DNA of 64,000 bases, from the NCBI RefSeq assembly GCF_025717605.1, contig NZ_JAJIRQ010000008.1, positions 186,001 to 250,000 of the forward strand, written 5' to 3'. Within the stretch, counting starts at the first letter, position 1, and each line of letters opens with the position of its first letter. This document shows, one piece after another, positions 44,421 to 53,408 of this stretch. Source of the DNA: Paucibacter sp. TC2R-5. Lineage in GTDB: Bacteria > Pseudomonadota > Gammaproteobacteria > Burkholderiales > Burkholderiaceae_C. The position numbers and the translations under genes were made by a program. The notes beneath the pieces were generated by a model. That model searched no databases. It had not been told where the DNA came from and worked only from the letters and a program-made list of their open reading frames with translations.

Positions 44421-46682
44421 TTAATGCAGGGTCGCGAGCCCGTCCCGGGGATACAGATTGCCCCGTCCAATACCCCCCGCGACAAGGTTAAGAACCCTGT
44501 CGTCGATCAGTTGCTTCATCGCAGCTTTGAGCATTTTGGCGCGATGAGGTGACTCGATGCCCTTCTCTGAGAAAAGGCGATCTGCTGCCGCATTGATATC
44601 AATTTGCGTTGCTTGCAGCTGACCGTGGGCTGCTCCTGCCCAAGCTTCCAGCGCATGGCGCTGCCACTGGGTGAACTTGGGCGCTGGCTCGACATCCCAC
44701 TCCAAATCAGCCGCCACAACCACCGCCGAACTCATTGAATCAAGGCTGTCGTCATCGCCCGAGATTCCCAAATCGACGCTCTTTAAGCGATAGGCAAGCT
44801 CCAAATCCGTCGCCCCGTCACGCTGCTTATCGAGCCTCAAGGTGCACACATCACCTGTCCGCGTGACAATGATTTGCGTGTCGAGCGCGGCCCTCAAGCT
44901 TGAATGGCCCCGGGCGCCCTTTTTAGCGTCCTTGCCAGTGTGATGAATCAGCAGCACCAGCGCGCCTGTCAACTCAGCTATCTTCGCGGCCGAGTTGATC
45001 ACAGCGCCCATGTCAGGGCTGGAATTTTCTTCACCGCCGGCCATGACTCGCGCCAAAGTATCAAGAACCACAAGCCGCAACGGTTGCCCCGTATCGGCAA
45101 CGAATTCCTTCGCTGCTGCGATAACCCGATCAGCGTCAACCAAGCTTGTCCTAAGGTCAATCGCCGAGTCGACCAAACCGAATGGCGCATCGTCCAAGTT
45201 GACGCTGTGATGCAACTCGTAGGCGTCTTGCCGCACGCCAAAACCATGCCCGCCTTCTGCCGCGACATAGAGCACACCACCTTGAATCACTGGCCGACCC
45301 AGCCAAGGAACGCCACGGGCAATAGAGAGGCCGAGATCCAGCGCAACAAACGACTTGCCCACGTTCGAGTCGCCCACTAAGCCGGCCGTACCTTGCTCAG
45401 GAAGCCAGCCTTTGGCAAGCCACTTGGCGGGCGCGCGATTGCGCATGTCCTTGCGACGCCAGACCCTGAGCGGCTCCCTACCCCCTTTCGTGGTCGCGGC
45501 ATGGTGCGTATCTGCCGCTGGCGCTTGATCGTCAAGCCCTCCAAAATCGTCCTCGGGTGAACTGCCACGCGGTTGCACATCGGCCAGAACCTGAGGGTGA
45601 TGGTCGGCCACCCATTCGCAAAACGCCACCATGCTTGGCCGGCGGTGCATTGCCCCGTCTTCGGGGAAGTCAGCATCCAGATCATGGAACAAGTGCAACC
45701 GTATGAAATCGGCCAGATTGAGCCGACGCGACCCGCCCGGGGCTGTTGCATGGCCGTTGTAGAGACCATGGCCGCAGTCAGTGACAAAAATGCCCGATCG
45801 ACTGTCGTGGCCGAGCCAGCTGAAATGGTTTGCGCTGCGTCCAATTGCAAACAAATCAGGCAGCAGCGTCGCCAATTGGGTCGGTGGAAAAGCGCGACAA
45901 AACGCGCCGATCAGGCCAGCCTTGAGTTTTGGGTCACTCATCGGCTCACGCATTCCTTGCGCCCGCACCGTCGCCAAAACTGATTGGTCGATGTTAAGTT
46001 CCACGGCATCAAAGCAACCTTGAAAGATGCCGGTGCGCTTTGCTACAGGATCGGTCACACCAGCTTCGAAAATCGGCGTCGCCGTGTACAGCATTTGCGC
46101 CGGCTGGTACACGCTGGGGTCGAGAATCCCAGGCGGCAGGCTTCGCGCCCATGCCTGCAACTCTACGCAGGTACGCGGTTCCGTGAGCATGAACCACACG
46201 TGCACCTTGAGCACGCCAACGTGCTTGGGGTGTCCTGCAGAACCGCTCAGCTGCCAGTAGTAGCTGGTCCCCAAGAACGCGGGCAAGTACTTCGCAAAAA
46301 GTTCCGCAAGTGCCAGCTCAACCTGCGTGATCGGATCGGCGTTCGACGGTTTGTACCCGTCTATGTCCAGCATTAGATATGAACGTGGGACGTCGACAAA
46401 ATTGGTGCTGTTGCGGCGAACACAACCAACGCCCATACCTTCACCCGCGTCGTTGATAGCGGCTTGAACAAGGCCGACGAACTGGCCGCGCACAACAGCG
46501 AATGAGGGGCGTTCTTTTATGTCATCAAGCGCGCTGGCAAGTTCAGCCAAGTTGTTCGCGGCACGGCTGCGAGCGCGAAACTGCCTAGCGTTGGCCCGAG
46601 CTGCGATGGTGCCATCAGCAAGCCAAGCCTTTGCAAGCGGCCCGCTTACTGAATGCAAGACGGTCAATTCGTTTGCGCTCAT
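44421..46682 (-). CDS. RepA-type helicase with primase-polymerase-like N-terminal domain
   Basis: 753 residues. The N-terminal region carries YLMLDIDGYKP (Asp106, Asp108; a DxD as in archaeo-eukaryotic primases) and SGSAGHPKHVGVLKVHVWFML (His), which are primase-like. The C-terminal region is a RecA-like AAA ATPase of the RepA (RSF1010) type: Walker A GDSNVGKS (437-444), LVVLDTLARVMAGGEENS (Walker B) and LIHHTGKDAKKGARGHSSLRAA. Presumed initiator of island replication, like phage P4 alpha protein. ATG 46682 after GGGAGG at 5 bases, overlapping the upstream stop as ATGA. The primase assignment is by motif only. Confidence 0.8.
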   Translation of the reverse strand: MSANELTVLHSVSGPLAKAWLADGTIAARANARQFRARSRAANNLAELASALDDIKERPSFAVVRGQFVGLVQAAINDAGEGMGVGCVRRNSTNFVDVPRSYLMLDIDGYKPSNADPITQVELALAELFAKYLPAFLGTSYYWQLSGSAGHPKHVGVLKVHVWFMLTEPRTCVELQAWARSLPPGILDPSVYQPAQMLYTATPIFEAGVTDPVAKRTGIFQGCFDAVELNIDQSVLATVRAQGMREPMSDPKLKAGLIGAFCRAFPPTQLATLLPDLFAIGRSANHFSWLGHDSRSGIFVTDCGHGLYNGHATAPGGSRRLNLADFIRLHLFHDLDADFPEDGAMHRRPSMVAFCEWVADHHPQVLADVQPRGSSPEDDFGGLDDQAPAADTHHAATTKGGREPLRVWRRKDMRNRAPAKWLAKGWLPEQGTAGLVGDSNVGKSFVALDLGLSIARGVPWLGRPVIQGGVLYVAAEGGHGFGVRQDAYELHHSVNLDDAPFGLVDSAIDLRTSLVDADRVIAAAKEFVADTGQPLRLVVLDTLARVMAGGEENSSPDMGAVINSAAKIAELTGALVLLIHHTGKDAKKGARGHSSLRAALDTQIIVTRTGDVCTLRLDKQRDGATDLELAYRLKSVDLGISGDDDSLDSMSSAVVVAADLEWDVEPAPKFTQWQRHALEAWAGAAHGQLQATQIDINAAADRLFSEKGIESPHRAKMLKAAMKQLIDDRVLNLVAGGIGRGNLYPRDGLATLH

Positions 46683-47344
46683 GCCGACCTCCCTTCTGAT
46701 ATCGAGGCCACGGGGTTGTTCCACAGGCCGATCGGCACACCGTCGATCAGAATATTGGCGCAACCCCGGGGTGCCCGATTGAGGGCTCGCCAGTCAAAGT
46801 TGCCATTAAAGTAGGTGAACCCCTCGTGCTTATGGTCCAAGCCATGCATCAGCGCGGCAGCAACAAATGACCCCTCCATCACATAGCCGTTTGCTTCGCT
46901 CTGGGCGCTTTGTTTGAAGAACTCGCTGCCACCGTTCCGGCTGATGCGCCCGCCCAGCCTTTTTGAATACTTGGCAATGAATGCCAAAGAAGCGCAGATT
47001 TGCCGCAAGCCCCAGCTTGTAAGCAGTAGGTCACGTTTCAGCGCAGACAGATCTAGCGATTCAACCTTCCTAAACCCGTAGGTGCCAAGCGTTGGGTACT
47101 TACCCAGCACGTGAACCGCTTTAGCGCGCACAGCCGCCGAGTCGAATCGGTGCACCTCTGAACATGAGATCAGCGGGCAGAATTCGCCGAGGGCGATGCG
47201 AGGCTCTTGGATACGAAACCCTGTCATTTCTATGTCCTTTGCCCGTAGGCCGTTAATATGTAGCAACACTTCGGCCAGCCCTACTGAAGGGGGCTTAGTT
47301 TGCGTTTGTGTCTGGCTTTGATACAGGTTTAGTGTTGAACTCAC
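46679..47344 (-). CDS. Hypothetical island replication-operon protein
   Basis: 221 residues, probably cytoplasmic, with no membrane segment. A C-terminal stretch SEANGYVMEGSFVAAALMHG followed by GFTYFNGNFDW resembles a small class of hypothetical proteins that sit before replication genes in integrative elements. No enzymatic motif recognised. Start is GTG 47344, preceded by AGGAGG; it overlaps the stop of the gene before (GTGA). Its stop overlaps the repA start (ATGA). Confidence 0.7.
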   Translation of the reverse strand: MSSTLNLYQSQTQTQTKPPSVGLAEVLLHINGLRAKDIEMTGFRIQEPRIALGEFCPLISCSEVHRFDSAAVRAKAVHVLGKYPTLGTYGFRKVESLDLSALKRDLLLTSWGLRQICASLAFIAKYSKRLGGRISRNGGSEFFKQSAQSEANGYVMEGSFVAAALMHGLDHKHEGFTYFNGNFDWRALNRAPRGCANILIDGVPIGLWNNPVASISEGRSA

Positions 47345-47568
47345 TTTGCCGCCCTCCTGAACCACAAGCTTGGGGCCGCGCACCAGACGCGCAGAAACAC
47401 GTTCTTTAGCGCGGCCATCAAGCTGTCAACCCCGGCACGGCCTTGATACATGCCTCGAGTCACCTTGACGGCACGAGTCAATGAATCGTGACCAAGAATG
47501 CAAAAGGGGCTGGTCTTTCGACTCAGCCCCTTGCAGATTGGTGCGGCCTGGTGTGGCGCAATCTTCAT
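47341..47568 (-). CDS. Small basic island protein
   Basis: 75 residues, basic and Arg-rich (RGMYQGRAGVDSLMAALKNV). Held between overlapping starts and stops: its ATG lies in the TGATG of alpA and its TGA overlaps the next GTG. Short proteins with a similar central GR/AG-x-DSLMAAL pattern are common just after alpA in such elements, with no known role. Function unrecognised. Confidence 0.6.
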   Translation of the reverse strand: MKIAPHQAAPICKGLSRKTSPFCILGHDSLTRAVKVTRGMYQGRAGVDSLMAALKNVFLRVWCAAPSLWFRRAAK

Positions 47569-47828
47569 CAATGCAGCTCCTTGCGGCCCGCGACAAGCTC
47601 CACGACAAGGCGCTTCACCTCCACGTCATCAGCACCCGAGATACGAGCCCGCAAGACTGCATCGACCTCGGATTCAACCCAGCGCGAACAGCGTGTACCC
47701 CGACGCACAGGTGGTGGCATGAGGCCTTTACTCACGTCGGCATAGTGCTTAGCTCGGCCATGACCTGCGCGCTCAATAATTGTCCCGATGCCCAACAGCC
47801 GGACCGGGTGTGTATATAAATTCGACAT
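47568..47828 (-). CDS. AlpA-like phage/island regulator (excisionase family)
   Basis: 86 residues with an N-terminal helix-turn-helix typical of AlpA: GIGTIIERAGHGRAKHYADV and GLMPPPVRRGTRCSRWVESE, then EVDAVLRARISGADDVEVKR. AlpA activates integrase or assists excision in P4-type elements. ATG 47828 after AAAGGAG at good spacing. First gene of the leftward replication operon; two terminators stand immediately upstream (47845-47912). Confidence 0.85.
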   Translation of the reverse strand: MSNLYTHPVRLLGIGTIIERAGHGRAKHYADVSKGLMPPPVRRGTRCSRWVESEVDAVLRARISGADDVEVKRLVVELVAGRKELH

Positions 47829-47844
47829 GCAACTCCTTTAGGAC

Positions 47845-47878
47845 AAAAAAATACCGCCGTTGCGTGCGCAAGGGCGGT
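47845..47878 (-). terminator. Second terminator in the alpA leader
   Basis: Minus strand: ACCGCC / GGCGGT (6 bp) plus TTGCG / CGCAA inner stem, 2-base loop, then ATTTTTTT (47845-47851). It ends only 17 bp before the alpA start, so transcripts must read through it or start within it. Confidence 0.8.
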
Positions 47879-47885
47879 CGGAAAC

Positions 47886-47912
47886 AAAAAAGCCGCCCTA
47901 GATTGGGCGGCT
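47886..47912 (-). terminator. First terminator in the alpA leader
   Basis: Minus strand: AGCCGCCC / GGGCGGCT, 8-bp perfect stem with a 6-base loop, followed by TTTTTT (47886-47891). Together with 47845-47878 it is a double terminator before alpA. Confidence 0.8.
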
Positions 47913-47971
47913 ATCGCAGCCAAAACACAAGACGTAATGACTCAGCGCGGATAGTAGCAGATTTTTACAGC

Positions 47972-47991
47972 CGCATATGGATTTATATGCG
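47972..47991. promoter_or_regulatory. Palindrome upstream of the alpA operon (possible operator)
   Basis: CGCATAT-GGATTT-ATATGCG: 7-bp arms. It lies about 60 bp before the terminators and close to a TACTAT (-10 like) on the minus strand at about 47950. Candidate repressor or activator site for the alpA operon. Confidence 0.4.
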
Positions 47992-48101
47992 CGCCCTCAA
48001 GCATCTACCTGCTCGTACCGCTAACGTCGAGCAACCGGCTTGATCAAGGTAAGGAACATGACAACGGAGAATAGGCGCAGGGCTGCGCTTAAATCAACGG
48101 A

Positions 48102-48164
48102 TAGGGTAAACAGTCAACTTGCGCACCAACCCCAATGCGAAGTGAGGGTAACACTACGGGTAAC
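48102..48164. promoter_or_regulatory. Putative integrase arm-type sites, right end
   Basis: TGAGGGTAAC (48143-48152) and TACGGGTAAC (48155-48164), spaced by 12 bp, and TAGGGTAAAC (48102-48111). They match the four repeats at 32187-32246. Confidence 0.6.
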
Positions 48165-48216
48165 GAAATTCATATAAATTGCAGTTACGCCTATCCATGG
48201 GGAATAGCAGATGTGT

Positions 48217-48239
48217 TTCGAATCCCGCCCTCCCGCCAG
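48217..48239. repeat. attR (23-bp copy of tRNA-Ser 3' end)
   Basis: TTCGAATCCCGCCCTC then CCGCCAG, identical to the tRNA-Ser 3' end except for one missing base. The preceding sequence does not continue as tRNA, so this is not a second tRNA gene. The sequence after it is the original chromosomal flank. Confidence 0.85.
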
Positions 48240-48245
48240 TGGATT

Positions 48246-48297
48246 AAAAGCCCTGAAATGCTAGTCAAATCAACGACTTAGCGCTTCAGGGCTTTTT
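48246..48297 (+). terminator. Original tRNA-Ser terminator left beyond attR
   Basis: AAAAGCCCTGAA pairs with TTCAGGGCTTTT (12 bp perfect) around a 27-base loop holding a small inner stem, then TTTTT. It would have terminated tRNA-Ser before island insertion; now orphaned. Confidence 0.75.
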
Positions 48298-48446
48298 CAA
48301 TTGCCTAAACAGGTTTGCCGCGCGCGACAAGTCCGCAATCCAGCTTCGCTCTGTCACTTCATCTCAAACGACAGCTCAAGCAGCCGTCAGTGGCCGCCAT
48401 AATCAGCGCTTCTTGTTTGCCGACGCTTGAACAGCGCGCACAGTCC

Positions 48447-50717
48447 TTGAAGAAATTGCTGATTTATGCGGCTGCGGCCTTGGCTCTAGCACTGATGCTG
48501 CTGGGGGTGGCCGCCGTCTTGGTCTACCCCACCCTGCCCGACATTGCAGAGCTGACGGACTACCAACCCAAACAGCCACTGCGGGTATTCACCGCCGACG
48601 GCATCCAGATCGGAGAGTTCGGGGCCGAACGGCGTGACTTTCAGACTCTTGATCAAATCCCCCAACTGATGCAAGACGCGCTGCTGGCGGTCGAGGATCA
48701 CAAGTTTTACGAGCATGGCGGCCTGTACTACACCGGCATTGCGCGCGCCGTGTTGGCCAATACCTTGCAGCCACGCAGCCAGGGCGGCTCCACCATCACC
48801 CAGCAGTTGGCGCGTACCTTTTATTTAACCAAGAAGAAGATCTACTCCCGCAAATTCGTCGAGGTCTTGCTGGCGCTGAAGATGGAAAGCCAGCTCAGCA
48901 AGCACCAGATCCTTGAGATCTATATGAATCAGATCTATCTGGGTCAGCGGGCCTACGGCTTCGAGGCCGCCTCAGCAGCCTATTTCGGCAAGCCCTTGAA
49001 GGCCTTGTCGCTCGCAGAAACCGCGATGCTGGCGGGCTTGCCGCCGAACCCGGCCTATGCCAACCCCATCGTCAACTTCGAACGCGCCCGCCGACGTCAG
49101 CATGTGGTCCTGACGCGCATGCAAGAACTCGGCGTCATCAGCCCAGAGCAAGCCCAGGCCGCCAAGGCCGAGACCCTGCATATTCGCAGCGCCCAAGACC
49201 CGCGCCTGCATGCCGAAGCTGCCGCTGAAATGGCCCGTCAGGCCGTGCACGCCCAATATGGCGACGAGGCCTACACCCTGGGCTTGAAGGTCTACACAAC
49301 GCTGATTTCAACCGAGCAGGCTGTCGCCTACCGGGCGCTGCGCCGCAGCCTCTTGGATCTGGAACGACGCAAGCCCTACCGTGGGCCGGAAGGGTTTGTG
49401 CTGCTGCCCAAGGAGGCCGACAAGCAAGATGCCGCCATCGCGCAGGCACTGGCCGAACACCCGGATAACGACGAATTACGAGCAGCTGTGGTCACTGCAG
49501 TCGGCGCTGGCCGGGTAGCGGCCAGTCTGCAAAGCGGCGAAGACCTGATCGTGACAGGGGATGGCTTGCGGGGCCTGCAGGCCGCGCTCTCCGACAAAGC
49601 CAAAGAGGGTTTGAAGATTCGTCCAGGAGCCATCGTCCGCGTGTTGCGCGGCCCGCCGACCAAGGCCGAGCCCAAGGGGCCATGGACCATCGTTCAGTCG
49701 CCTGAGGCCGAGGGCGCGTTTGTGTCGCTGGAGCCCGCGACCGGGCGCTTGCATGCGCTGGTTGGCGGCTTTGACTTCGCCAAGAACCAGTTCAACCATG
49801 CAACGCAAGCCTGGCGCCAACCGGGCTCGAGCTTCAAGCCTTTTGTCTACTCGGCCGCATTCGAGCAAGGCGTCACACCGGCCACCATCGTCAATGACTC
49901 GCCGCTCGTCTTCGGCGACTGGGCGCCGAAGAATTACGACGGCACTTTTGATGGTTTGATGACGGTGCGCCAAGCCCTGGCCAGATCCAAAAACATGGTC
50001 ACCATCCGTTTGATGGAACTCGTCGGCCCGGCCAAGGCCCGCGAATGGGCGGCCCGCTTTGGCCTGGACCCGGAGCGCCAGCCCGACAACCTGACCCTGG
50101 CGCTAGGCTCGGGCAGCGTGACACCGATGCAGATGGCCAGTGCTTATGCGGTGTTTGCCAACGGCGGACATAAATTGGCGCCGGTCTTGATCCACAAGAT
50201 CACCGACAGCAGGGGCAAGCTGCTGTTTCAGGCCACAGAAGTGCCTCTGAGCGAGGAAACCCGCGCCATCTCCGAGCGCAATGCGTTTTTGACCAGCAGC
50301 TTGCTGCAAGAAGTCGCGCGTAGCGGCACCGCCGCACGGGCGCAAGCGCAGTTGCGCCGCCCCGACCTCTATGGCAAGACCGGCACCACCAATGAGGCGG
50401 TCGATGCCTGGTTCGCGGGCTTCCAACCCGGGCTGGCGGCCGTGGTGTGGATTGGCTATGACCAGCCGCGCGGCCTGGGCGAGCGCGAAACCGGCGGCGG
50501 CTTGGCGCTGCCGGTCTGGATCGAATACATGGCTATTGCCCTGAAGAACCAAGCGGTGCGCGAAATCGCCCCGGTCGACGGCCTTGTTTACAGCAATGGC
50601 GACTGGAGTTTTGATGAATTTGCCGGCGAGGCCGGCATCAAAACCCTGGGGCTGGAGCCTGTGTTACCCACCATCCCGGCTGTAGCTTCAGCGGCTTCAG
50701 CGCCATTCAGCCCATGA
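48447..50717 (+). CDS. mrcA: Penicillin-binding protein 1A
   Basis: About 756 residues from TTG 48447 (MKKLLIYAAAALALAL). Bifunctional peptidoglycan glycosyltransferase/transpeptidase. N-terminal helix, GT51 domain with VEDHKFYEHGG (catalytic Glu), GGSTITQQLARTFYLTKKK and YMNQIYLGQRAYGFEAAS, OB/linker region, then transpeptidase domain with PGSSFKPFVYS (SxxK), RSKNMVT (SxN) and KTGTTNEAVDAWFAGF. The frame is open to 48315 and GTG 48390, but no in-frame ATG precedes the anchor and none of these has a good ribosome site, so the start is uncertain. The island ends about 200 bp before it. Confidence 0.92.
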   Translation: MKKLLIYAAAALALALMLLGVAAVLVYPTLPDIAELTDYQPKQPLRVFTADGIQIGEFGAERRDFQTLDQIPQLMQDALLAVEDHKFYEHGGLYYTGIARAVLANTLQPRSQGGSTITQQLARTFYLTKKKIYSRKFVEVLLALKMESQLSKHQILEIYMNQIYLGQRAYGFEAASAAYFGKPLKALSLAETAMLAGLPPNPAYANPIVNFERARRRQHVVLTRMQELGVISPEQAQAAKAETLHIRSAQDPRLHAEAAAEMARQAVHAQYGDEAYTLGLKVYTTLISTEQAVAYRALRRSLLDLERRKPYRGPEGFVLLPKEADKQDAAIAQALAEHPDNDELRAAVVTAVGAGRVAASLQSGEDLIVTGDGLRGLQAALSDKAKEGLKIRPGAIVRVLRGPPTKAEPKGPWTIVQSPEAEGAFVSLEPATGRLHALVGGFDFAKNQFNHATQAWRQPGSSFKPFVYSAAFEQGVTPATIVNDSPLVFGDWAPKNYDGTFDGLMTVRQALARSKNMVTIRLMELVGPAKAREWAARFGLDPERQPDNLTLALGSGSVTPMQMASAYAVFANGGHKLAPVLIHKITDSRGKLLFQATEVPLSEETRAISERNAFLTSSLLQEVARSGTAARAQAQLRRPDLYGKTGTTNEAVDAWFAGFQPGLAAVVWIGYDQPRGLGERETGGGLALPVWIEYMAIALKNQAVREIAPVDGLVYSNGDWSFDEFAGEAGIKTLGLEPVLPTIPAVASAASAPFSP

Positions 50718-50724
50718 GCTGTTT

Positions 50725-51855
50725 TTAACGCTTTCGCACCACCACACTGCCGACCGAGTAGCCAGCGCCGAAGGAGCAGATCACCCCGAGGTCACCGGTC
50801 TTCAAGTCGGCTCGGTGCTCATGAAAAGCGATGATGGAGCCGGCCGAAGCCGTGTTGGCATAGGTATCCAGGATCAGCGGCGCTACATCCGAGCCCGCCG
50901 TGGCGCCTGTTTCACCGATCAGCTTTTTGATCACCAGCTGATTCATGCCCAAATTGGCCTGATGCAACCAGTAACGCCTGACGTCGGCGGGCACCGCTGA
51001 GACGCTGGCCAGATGGGCTTCGATATGCGCGGCGGCAATCGGCACCACTTCCTTGAAGACCTTGCGTCCCTCTTGCCGGAAGGTCTTGTCACGCGCCAGC
51101 GGGTCGCTGTCTTCGGCCCGGTTCATGAACCCGAAATTGTTGCGGATATTGTTGGAGAACTGCGTTGCCAGCTTGGTGCTGACAATCTCCCATTGGTCGG
51201 CCGAACTGGCCAGATCGGCCCGCTCAATCAGAATCGCGGTGCAGACATCGCCGAAGATGAAATGACAGTCACGGTCGCGCCATTCGAGATGCGCGGATGT
51301 GATTTCGGGGTTGACCACCAGCACGCATTTGCTCGCACCCGAGCGCACCGCGTTGACCGCCTGTTCGAGCGCAAAAGTGGCCGAGGAGCAGGCCACATTC
51401 ATATCAAAGCCATAGCCTCCGGCGCCCAAGGCGGCCTGGATTTCGACCGCCATCGCCGGGTAGGCGCGTTGCATATTGGCGCTGGCACAAAAGATCGCGT
51501 CGACGTCGCTGGCCTGCCGGCCCGCCGCAGCCAAGGCCTTCTTGCACGCGTCCACACCGATTTCAGCCATCAGCGACAACTCGTCGTCGGGCCGTTCGGT
51601 GAAGCGCGGGTACATGCGGGTCGGGTCCAGCACGCCGGCTTTCTCGATCACATAACGCTGCTTGATGCCGGAAGCCTTTTCGATGAACTCGACGCTGGAA
51701 TGCGTCAAAGCCACCCGCTCACCGGCATTGATCGCGTCGGCATGCTGGGCGTTTTGCAGATCGGCATAAGCATTGAAGGCCTCAACCAGTTCGGCATTGC
51801 TGATGATGTGCGGGGGCTGATACAGGCCGGTAGCGCTGATGACGGCTGAATACAT
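50725..51855 (-). CDS. Beta-ketoacyl-ACP synthase III-like protein
   Basis: 376 residues. Thiolase-fold condensing enzyme with the KAS III triad: Cys in NVACSSATFALEQAV, His in YWLHQANLGMNQ, Asn in TYANTASAG. The length (376) is longer than standard FabH (about 320), because of an N-terminal insert (AYADLQNAQHADAINAGERV), as in the FabH-like paralogues of gamma- and betaproteobacteria. Could extend fatty acids from acyl-CoA or serve a specialised pathway. Alone in the region, with no other fab genes nearby. Confidence 0.85.
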   Translation of the reverse strand: MYSAVISATGLYQPPHIISNAELVEAFNAYADLQNAQHADAINAGERVALTHSSVEFIEKASGIKQRYVIEKAGVLDPTRMYPRFTERPDDELSLMAEIGVDACKKALAAAGRQASDVDAIFCASANMQRAYPAMAVEIQAALGAGGYGFDMNVACSSATFALEQAVNAVRSGASKCVLVVNPEITSAHLEWRDRDCHFIFGDVCTAILIERADLASSADQWEIVSTKLATQFSNNIRNNFGFMNRAEDSDPLARDKTFRQEGRKVFKEVVPIAAAHIEAHLASVSAVPADVRRYWLHQANLGMNQLVIKKLIGETGATAGSDVAPLILDTYANTASAGSIIAFHEHRADLKTGDLGVICSFGAGYSVGSVVVRKR

Positions 51856-51968
51856 ATGAAATTTCCTGGCACCGACGGCGGCGCAAATGGCGGATGGGGC
51901 GGATGGGGCAAGCTCATGGCCTGCGCCCGGCTTGTAGTGGGTCTAATTTTAAGGTGCGGCGCCTGTGC

Positions 51969-52457
51969 TCAAGAACAAGTCGAGCGCAACTGGCGCAGCG
52001 CGACATTGTCGGCCGGTAAATTGGCCGAAACTTCGTCCGCAAAGTAGCGCTGGCCATGCTGCAGCTCATTGCTGCCCGCCGCAGGCCAACCCCTAACGGC
52101 AACCACCCCCGGCACCATGTCGGCCAAATTGATTCGACCCTGCTCGACGTCCCGCTGGCAAACCAGCAGCACACCATTGGCCGCCACCACCCGCTGGCGC
52201 ACATTGCTCAAGGCCGCCTGCGCGCCCTGCCCCAGTGCAGCCGTCTCTGGCGGCAAGGACAGCAGGAAAAAGCGCCGCCCACCCGGATTTTGAGACATCG
52301 CGCGTTTGGCCGCCGTTGTGAAGCTGAAGCCGGCGCCGGCGATGTAGAGCCCGCCTTGCGCAGGCGCGGCTTGCACGGACCAACTGGCCGCTACCCAGCC
52401 CAGGGCTATCGTTCTAAGCAGCTTGGGCAACACAGAACCACGGGTAATAGCGCGCAT
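51969..52457 (-). CDS. Secreted hypothetical protein
   Basis: 162 residues with a signal peptide (residues 1-29, ending VQAAPAQ). Body contains YIAGAGFSFTTAAKRAM, RRFFLLSLPPETAAL and GVLLVCQRDVEQGRINLADM, an alpha/beta pattern faintly like DsrE-fold proteins but not enough for assignment. ATG 52457 follows GAGGAG. Lies after the KAS III gene on the same strand with no operon link visible. Confidence 0.65.
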   Translation of the reverse strand: MRAITRGSVLPKLLRTIALGWVAASWSVQAAPAQGGLYIAGAGFSFTTAAKRAMSQNPGGRRFFLLSLPPETAALGQGAQAALSNVRQRVVAANGVLLVCQRDVEQGRINLADMVPGVVAVRGWPAAGSNELQHGQRYFADEVSANLPADNVALRQLRSTCS

Positions 52458-52664
52458 AGGCCAACTCCTCAAGTAGTGGGAAAACTGCGCTGAATGCTAA
52501 ATCATTGGCGGGCCTACACCGGCTCGCATCTAGACCGCGAAAAACAACTTCGCGGCCAGAACTCGGCTCGTATACTGATTGCCGCCCAAGGCCGGCGCAA
52601 ATCCTATTCGCTTGCTTTGCGTTAAGTTAAATCGTTACTACCTTGACCTTTTTGGAGTTCACCG

Positions 52665-53288
52665 ATGACACGAATCGCTTACAGCTCGACAGCGGCAGTT
52701 TTGCTTGCCCTCGCATTCAGCCACAGCGCCGTTGAAGCGCAGTCACGCGTTCAGTACGGTCGCATCACCAACGTGACCGCCACCCAAGTTAACAGTGGCT
52801 CGGCACAAACCGTCGGCACTCTTGTCGGTGGTGGTGTCGGTCTGGCCAGCGGCAGCGGCCAGTCGGGTAGCAACCGAGCGCTTCGTACGGTCGGTGGTGC
52901 CGCTGCCGGCCGAGGCATTGGCAATTTGGCCGGCCGCACGCAGGCGTTTGAATACACGGTACTGATCGGCGGAACCAGCACCGTACGTATTGTTTCAGAC
53001 CAGGTCGGCAAGCGGGTCGGCGACTGTGTCGCCATCGAGCAAGGCCAGTTCAGCAATATCCGCTTGGTGGACGATGCCCGCTGCAACCCGCCACCTGCCC
53101 GCACTGTGGCGCCAGCGCCTCATCCTGCGCGCGAAGCCGCACAACCTGTGACGCCAGTAACCGTGACGCCTGCCGCGGTTGAATCAGCTAGCGCTTGCGA
53201 TCAGGCCAAGGAAATGCTGCTCAGAGCCGAAACCGACGAAGCCTTCACGCTGGCCGAGCGTCGCATGCGTTTGCTGTGCGGTGAGTAA
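52665..53288 (+). CDS. Glycine-zipper outer membrane/periplasmic protein (SlyB/17-kDa antigen-like)
   Basis: 207 residues. Signal peptide (1-25, HSAVEA|QS), a Gly-rich zipper segment (LVGGGVGLASGSGQSGSNRA and GGAAAGRGIGNLAGR), and a beta domain (FEYTVLIGGTSTVRIVSDQV, KRVGDCVAIEQGQF). Similar to SlyB/OmpA-lipoprotein-like zipper proteins, but no lipobox is visible. A Pro/Ala-rich linker and a C-terminal Cys-containing helix (CDQAKEMLLRAET) follow. Ribosome site TTTGGAG. Membrane integrity role is inference. Confidence 0.7.
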   Translation: MTRIAYSSTAAVLLALAFSHSAVEAQSRVQYGRITNVTATQVNSGSAQTVGTLVGGGVGLASGSGQSGSNRALRTVGGAAAGRGIGNLAGRTQAFEYTVLIGGTSTVRIVSDQVGKRVGDCVAIEQGQFSNIRLVDDARCNPPPARTVAPAPHPAREAAQPVTPVTVTPAAVESASACDQAKEMLLRAETDEAFTLAERRMRLLCGE

Positions 53289-53408
53289 ATAGCCCGGCGC
53301 CTACACGCGCAAGCGAGCGGAGCAGCGGCGTAGCTGCTGCTCCGCTCAAGCCTGATTCTTAAACGCTGTACCGTAGCCGTCAGCTAGCCATGGCATGCTG
53401 CGTTTGCC

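Noticed and set aside
46519-46782. Plus-strand frame over the repA start
   Set aside because: Antisense to repA; the repA start has a strong ribosome site and overlapping gene order.
48217-48239. Second tRNA-Ser fragment
   Set aside because: Only the T-loop to CCA part is present, with one base missing; it is the attR copy, not a gene.
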